DNA from: an uncultured Bacilli bacterium
GTDB lineage: Bacteria > Bacillota_I > Bacilli_A > RF39 > UBA660
NCBI GenBank assembly: GCA_934183165.1
Contig: CAKPRZ010000013.1
Coordinates: 1 to 26,675, forward strand
Direction: 5' to 3'
Length of the DNA stretch: 26,675 nt
In this document: piece after piece, positions 22,796 through 26,675 of the stretch
Position numbering within the stretch: position 1 is the first letter of the stretch
Layout: every line of letters starts with the position of its first letter
The notes under the pieces: model-generated
Told to the model about the DNA's origin: nothing
What the model saw: only the letters and a program-made list of their open reading frames with translations
The model's database searches: none
Translations under genes and position numbers: made by a program

Positions 22796-23926
22796 TTATT
22801 TTTTTATAAGAGTTGCTACTAATTTGTTGCTTGCATCATATATTGTAATTTTTCCTTTACTATATTTATACTCTGCTATTTTTTTATCAAATAAATCATA
22901 AATAACAATTTTATCACCATTCATTTGATATTTATCTGTTAAGGATAAATTTAGAGTTTTCTTTTCTGTACAATCATATATGCTTCCATTTAATTTCCAA
23001 CCAACTGACTTAACACCTACACTATAGTCTCCCTCTAATTCCAATTTTCCATCATAACTTTTTCCATCAGAACAAGTGATTTTACCTTCGTAAGTACCAA
23101 CCCAGTCACCCGCTGTTGTTTTCTTTAAACTATCCAAAACATCTTTTGTTAGTTCAACTTTAGCTTTATTAAAGTCACTAAAGTCTATAGTTAACGTATA
23201 TAGTTCTTCATATGGACAATTAACTGTCTTTTTATTATTATCTTGACATCCAGCAATAAATTTAAATACCATACTTGATATATTATTATCTTTAACTGTT
23301 ATTTGAACATCATTTAATGCATCAGTAATATTATATTGTTCACCTTTTTCTGTTATTTGAATCGCAGAATATGAATGACCTGTTAAAGTATACAAAATAT
23401 TATGTATAGATTTCAATTCTGATTTTCCTTCAGTTGTAGAATTAGAACTACTCTTTTGAATTTTAAAGATATTATTGTTTTTTTCAAACTTATAATTTTT
23501 TAGTTCAGAGAACAAACTATTATAAATTGTTTTATATACTTTTGCTGCCGAAGAAAATGTACTATCTGATAAATAATACCAGATTTCTTCATTATTATAT
23601 TTTCCAGAAGTAAGTATCTTTCCATCGGATACATACTTAGTACCAAATGAATTAGTATTTTTTTCGTTATTATTTTGAATAATATTTTCTAATACTTTTT
23701 CTTTTGATTTGTTTTTTGCTGACTCTTTGTTTACTACTACTTTATATGAATTTAGATTTTTCATATTATCGAGTATTTCATTTAGACCTTGATCTTTATT
23801 TTTTGTGCTTAAAGTTGTTGATGAATCTTTCTGTGACAAAATATAACCACTGACACAACATACAACTGCCAAAACTAATAGTACTATTCCTATAATTCTT
23901 TTATTGTTACTTTTATTTACTTCCAT
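22796..23926 (-). CDS. Anchored surface protein of unknown function
   Basis: This 376-residue protein has an N-terminal membrane anchor at residues 11-30. It has no lipobox: Cys23 is preceded by Val, not Gly/Ala/Ser. A Ser/Asn/Lys-rich linker is followed by a beta-rich extracellular part with paired cysteines (CQDNNKKTVNC; ITCSDG...IYDC). The C-terminal ~100 residues look like a compact beta domain (DWVGTYEGKITCSDGKSYDG). It begins 18 nt after the serpin gene behind AAGGAGAAA and so is in one operon with it. Its anchor is very like that of the serpin (KRIIGIVLLVLAVVCC against KKILAVVLIILAVACG, then a shared TTL). Function unknown. Confidence 0.75.
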   Translation of the reverse strand: MEVNKSNNKRIIGIVLLVLAVVCCVSGYILSQKDSSTTLSTKNKDQGLNEILDNMKNLNSYKVVVNKESAKNKSKEKVLENIIQNNNEKNTNSFGTKYVSDGKILTSGKYNNEEIWYYLSDSTFSSAAKVYKTIYNSLFSELKNYKFEKNNNIFKIQKSSSNSTTEGKSELKSIHNILYTLTGHSYSAIQITEKGEQYNITDALNDVQITVKDNNISSMVFKFIAGCQDNNKKTVNCPYEELYTLTIDFSDFNKAKVELTKDVLDSLKKTTAGDWVGTYEGKITCSDGKSYDGKLELEGDYSVGVKSVGWKLNGSIYDCTEKKTLNLSLTDKYQMNGDKIVIYDLFDKKIAEYKYSKGKITIYDASNKLVATLIKK

Positions 23927-23944
23927 AAATATTTCTCCTTCTTA

Positions 23945-25540
23945 CTATTCTGTTTTAGCATGTGCTTCAGTTGGTTCATAAACAGTACCTGTAAACCATA
24001 CTTCACCTGTTGCTTTATCTCTAATCATAAACATATATGGTTTATCAAAAGTAATATTTATTTTTTGAACAGGTACATCAAATAGATATTCAAATCCTTC
24101 CAAAGCGTCACCATCACCACCACCTAATATTGAGGCAGCACCAGCCTTAATTCCTTCATTAGAAAATTCGATATTCGCTTTATGAATAGCAGTTTTTATA
24201 AATGGATTCCCCTTACTAGTAGTAAGTTCTGATAAATCAGCTTTACCTTCAGTAAAAACATCATTTATTCCAAGAGATTTTAAATCATTTAATAAATTAA
24301 GATTATATTCAAAATTAAACACTGGAATAGATCCTGTGATTTCAACTATTTTTCCTTCTTCAAAATTTTCTTTCCTTAAGGTTTTTAATTTTGAAGTTAT
24401 TTCATTTATACTTTTAGCTGTACTATTTTTAATAAAATCTATCAAATTATCTTTTGTTGGCATAATTCCAACATATTCTAATGTTGTACCATTATATGTT
24501 TTTAAATCTTTAGCAAAAGCTTTAACCGAATCATCTGTGTATATTGAAAAATCTGTTGTATATGCTGGATCTGAATAGTAATTAGAATTTAATTCTTTAA
24601 TAAATTTTTCTAAAAACTCGTCGATTTCTTTTTCTGTAGCTTTTTCATTATTTTCTTTAAGGTATGCTTCATATTCTTTCTTTACTGTTTTTTTGATATT
24701 ATCTTTACCCAATTTATTTACAATATCATAATTATTTATAACAGCTAAAACATCTAGTGCTGCAGCATCCTTACTATTATTAAATTTTACTTTAGAAGAT
24801 GGTTCTCCATTTATTGCTTCTATGCTAGCATTATAATTTTCATGAGAGTAACTAATTACACGAGAACTTGAATCACCCATAGCAACATCTGGCTGAATTC
24901 TATTTTTCCAATCCATATTAATTGCTAAAGCATTAACAAGGAAAAAATCATTTTTAGAAACGTCTTTATCGTCTATTATATTTTTAACTAATTTAAATGT
25001 TTTATTACTAACCCAATCATTTATTGGCTTAGCATTACTAAATGCATCATATATAACTTCTGCATCATATTTAGTTTTTAAGTTACTTACATAACTATCT
25101 TTAATATACTCCTTATATGAATTTCTTATAAGCATAGCATTTGCAAAAGACATATTACTACTATTTGTATATTTTCTTGCTTGATACTTACCAATAACAT
25201 TATCTATTTGTTCCTTCGAAGTACCATTTGTTCCCATACTAAGCATCTGTAATGCATATTTTATAGACAAAGGACTATAAACTTTATTTGCTTCTTTGTT
25301 TTCTAACTTTAAAAATTGCAAATCAAAGTCTTCTAAACTATTTCCCGACATTTTGTATGGAGACTCTAATTTTTTTGGTTCATTTTTTAATGTTGTTGGA
25401 CTCTTATGATTTAGAAAGTACACACCAACTCCACAAGCTACTGCCAAGATAATTAATACTACTGCTAATATTTTTTTACTTTTACTGCTTTTTTTTGATG
25501 AATCAATAGATACATCTACACTATTTTGGTTATCTACCAT
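23945..25540 (-). CDS. Membrane-anchored serpin (serine protease inhibitor)
   Basis: Serpins trap proteases by a conformational change after cleavage of an exposed loop. The 531 residues include an N-terminal anchor (24-43) and the serpin fold with SPLSIKYALQMLSMGTNGTS, FFLVNALAINMDWKNRI, LKTYNGTTLEYVGIMP and the C-terminal signature FDKPYMFMIRDKATGEVWFTGTVYEP. The hinge reads NEGIKAGAAS (461-470): Glu-Gly at the P16-P15 position and small residues at P12-P9 fit an inhibitory serpin, while Ile at P14 is less usual. The loop is Gly/Asp-rich (GGGDGD), so target specificity is not obvious. I start at the ATG at 25540 (behind AAGG), not at the in-frame GTG two codons upstream. It probably protects the cell from host or competitor proteases; inferred. 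Confidence 0.92.
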   Translation of the reverse strand: MVDNQNSVDVSIDSSKKSSKSKKILAVVLIILAVACGVGVYFLNHKSPTTLKNEPKKLESPYKMSGNSLEDFDLQFLKLENKEANKVYSPLSIKYALQMLSMGTNGTSKEQIDNVIGKYQARKYTNSSNMSFANAMLIRNSYKEYIKDSYVSNLKTKYDAEVIYDAFSNAKPINDWVSNKTFKLVKNIIDDKDVSKNDFFLVNALAINMDWKNRIQPDVAMGDSSSRVISYSHENYNASIEAINGEPSSKVKFNNSKDAAALDVLAVINNYDIVNKLGKDNIKKTVKKEYEAYLKENNEKATEKEIDEFLEKFIKELNSNYYSDPAYTTDFSIYTDDSVKAFAKDLKTYNGTTLEYVGIMPTKDNLIDFIKNSTAKSINEITSKLKTLRKENFEEGKIVEITGSIPVFNFEYNLNLLNDLKSLGINDVFTEGKADLSELTTSKGNPFIKTAIHKANIEFSNEGIKAGAASILGGGDGDALEGFEYLFDVPVQKINITFDKPYMFMIRDKATGEVWFTGTVYEPTEAHAKTE

Positions 25541-25568
25541 AAACACCTTACCCTTCTTATTATATTAC

Positions 25569-25597
25569 ATTATACTTATATCACAATTTATTCTAAA
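25569..25597 (-). promoter_or_regulatory. Promoter of the serpin operon
   Basis: On the minus strand TTTAGA (25592-25597) and TATAAT (25569-25574) are separated by 17 bp, about 29 nt before the serpin start. Confidence 0.55.
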
Positions 25598-25654
25598 AAT
25601 AAAGGAAAAAATCTTAATGAAATGGTCACATTTTTTGCATTGAAAGTGTAAAGA

Positions 25655-25682
25655 AAAAGGACTGTATTAATACAACCCTTTT
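25655..25682 (-). terminator. Terminator of the gene at 25707-26474
   Basis: A 12-bp stem with two G-T pairs (25655-25666 and 25671-25682) and a TTAA loop is followed on the minus strand by TTTTTCTTT. Confidence 0.8.
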
Positions 25683-25706
25683 ATTAAAATATTTATTGTT
25701 TAGATT

Positions 25707-26474
25707 TTATAACCCTTCTACACTGTAGAATATCCAATTAGAGTCTTCCTTTTTGAATGTATATTTTTCTTTTTGAGCTGCTACCTCTACATCATTGTAA
25801 GTATTATGATATGAAGAAGCATTAAAATAAAATTCTACAGTATCTTTTGAAGGCATTTTTATATCATAAAGTGTAGTATCTCTAAAAATTGTACCATATG
25901 AAGTATCTAGAGGATTACCAGTGTAAACATAGATTTTATTTTGCGGTAGATAATCATATTTAAATACTTCGGTTAGTTTTGCAGCTTTACCAAAGTATTT
26001 ATCTTTTTGTTTTTCTAATTCTTCTTGTGTTATAAATGAGAAACTTTCACATTTGTTATTAACTATATCTGTTATTTCCCCATTTTCTTTTGCAGTAAGA
26101 ATTCCTTTTTGTACTAATTCATTTTTGATTGAATCAGTGCATTTATCATATTTAGTTAGCAATTTCTCATCAACATATATTGATATAATCTTTGTATATT
26201 CGTCTGCTTTTTGTATTTTTTTATTTTTTGGAAAGACGTTATTTTCCAAACAGTTATCACAGTTTGCAAGGGTAGAATCAAGGTTAAATTTTTCTTTTAT
26301 TTCATTTACTGCTTTTTCTTTTTCTTCAGCTGTTATAGTTGTGTTTTGTGTATTGTTAGTTTTATTATCCTTTAAATTATCTTTATTTGAATATAATATA
26401 TATCCAATTGATACGATTAACAAAACTCCTAATATTATAGTTACTACTACTAAACTATTATTTTTCTTTTCCAT
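25707..26474 (-). CDS. Anchored surface protein with cysteine-containing extracellular part
   Basis: This 255-residue protein has a membrane helix at residues 8-27 (LVVVTIILGVLLIVSIGYIL), an Asn/Thr-rich linker and a helical extracellular domain. Cysteine pairs occur in ANCDNCLEN, then CTDS and NKCESF, which could form disulfides. The C-terminal beta part (from FKYDYLPQNKIYVYTG to the end) looks like a small sheet domain. The ATG at 26474 follows AAAGGAAAG; an upstream in-frame ATG at 26516 lies before that site and inside the promoter and is rejected. It has its own promoter and terminator. Family unknown. Confidence 0.72.
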   Translation of the reverse strand: MEKKNNSLVVVTIILGVLLIVSIGYILYSNKDNLKDNKTNNTQNTTITAEEKEKAVNEIKEKFNLDSTLANCDNCLENNVFPKNKKIQKADEYTKIISIYVDEKLLTKYDKCTDSIKNELVQKGILTAKENGEITDIVNNKCESFSFITQEELEKQKDKYFGKAAKLTEVFKYDYLPQNKIYVYTGNPLDTSYGTIFRDTTLYDIKMPSKDTVEFYFNASSYHNTYNDVEVAAQKEKYTFKKEDSNWIFYSVEGL

Positions 26475-26507
26475 TTTTATATTCTTTCCTTTCTTATTTA
26501 TATATCT

Positions 26508-26537
26508 ATCATACACCTCTCATCAACGTCTTTTCAA
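26508..26537 (-). promoter_or_regulatory. Promoter of the gene at 25707-26474
   Basis: On the minus strand TTGAAA (26532-26537) and TATGAT (26508-26513) are separated by 18 bp. Confidence 0.6.
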
Positions 26538-26675
26538 GTTAAAATTCATTGTTAGGGGAAAAGTAAAATCTTTGTGTAAAAAAGTGTAAAAAAGGATTAA
26601 ATTGACTATCTAAGTTTTGTCAATACTAAATTTATAAAAATATTATACCACGACTAAAATCACGAAAATAGGCAT
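26538..26675. other. Non-coding right edge
   Basis: No gene is seen. It holds two GTGTAAAAAA copies (about 26575-26595) and a minus-strand TTGACA (26618-26623) within an imperfect ATTGAC/GTCAAT inverted pair, possibly an additional promoter. Confidence 0.35.

Noticed and set aside
26475..26516. N-terminal extension of the right-hand surface protein
   Set aside because: It overlaps the -10 box and ribosome binding site, so the ATG at 26474 is preferred.
26053..26589. 178-codon plus-strand open frame opposite the surface protein
   Set aside because: It is antisense to a well-formed coding sequence, hydrophobic from reading AT-rich codons backwards, and has no ribosome binding site.
26571..26598. 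Two GTGTAAAAAA copies as a regulatory array
   Set aside because: Only two short AT-rich copies are present; similar sequences occur elsewhere in the intergenic DNA by chance.

Overview
The window is very AT-rich and gene-dense. It carries tRNA genes with encoded CCA, strong AGGAGG-type ribosome binding sites, EF-P, L33, L28, ScpAB and DnaE of a low-GC Gram-positive type, and a class B penicillin-binding protein. TGA acts as a stop (for example at the end of the methyltransferase) and TGG is used for Trp, so the standard bacterial code fits. The short DnaE, the peptidoglycan gene and a membrane-anchored serpin suggest an uncultured, walled, gut-type member of the Bacilli related to Mollicutes (RF39- or Erysipelotrichales-like). 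That placement is an inference from gene content, not a phylogenetic result.

Layout. 1-1.0 kb (minus): the 5' end of an unknown gene behind a promoter whose spacer contains a run of ten G, then efp and rpmG. 1.1-3.1 kb (minus): a protein built of twelve 29-residue helical repeats and a small partner. 3.2-5.2 kb (minus): the penicillin-binding protein. 5.3-7.4 kb: a small plus-strand gene, tRNA-Ile(GAT), a membrane protein and fmt. 7.5-10.7 kb: dnaE, diverging from rpmB. 10.7-12.9 kb: an N-terminally truncated ATP-grasp protein and an anchored propeller-like protein.

12.9-19.4 kb is the accessory part. Three orphan plus-strand genes are followed by a small gene split across two frames at an A7 run. 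Next comes a 30-residue hydrophobic peptide with a convergent antisense RNA, a layout typical of type I toxin-antitoxin systems. Then, on the minus strand, come an ORF remnant, a SAM methyltransferase, a wrecked KilA-N gene, and a Fic gene lying between two perfect 32-bp direct repeats. One of these repeats is the 3' end of tRNA-Leu(CAA), so the Fic segment looks like a small unit inserted at a tRNA.

19.4-22.7 kb (minus) returns to core-like genes: a GT2 glycosyltransferase, a DUF1113-type membrane protein, scpB and scpA. 22.8-26.5 kb (minus) encodes three N-terminally anchored surface proteins, one of them a serpin. The last ~140 bases hold only promoter-like sequence.

The main candidates for undescribed biology are the type I toxin-antitoxin locus (15.72-16.02 kb), the poly-G promoter (62-91), the Fic/tRNA-Leu insertion (17.97-19.34 kb) and the tandem helical-repeat protein (1.37-3.08 kb).
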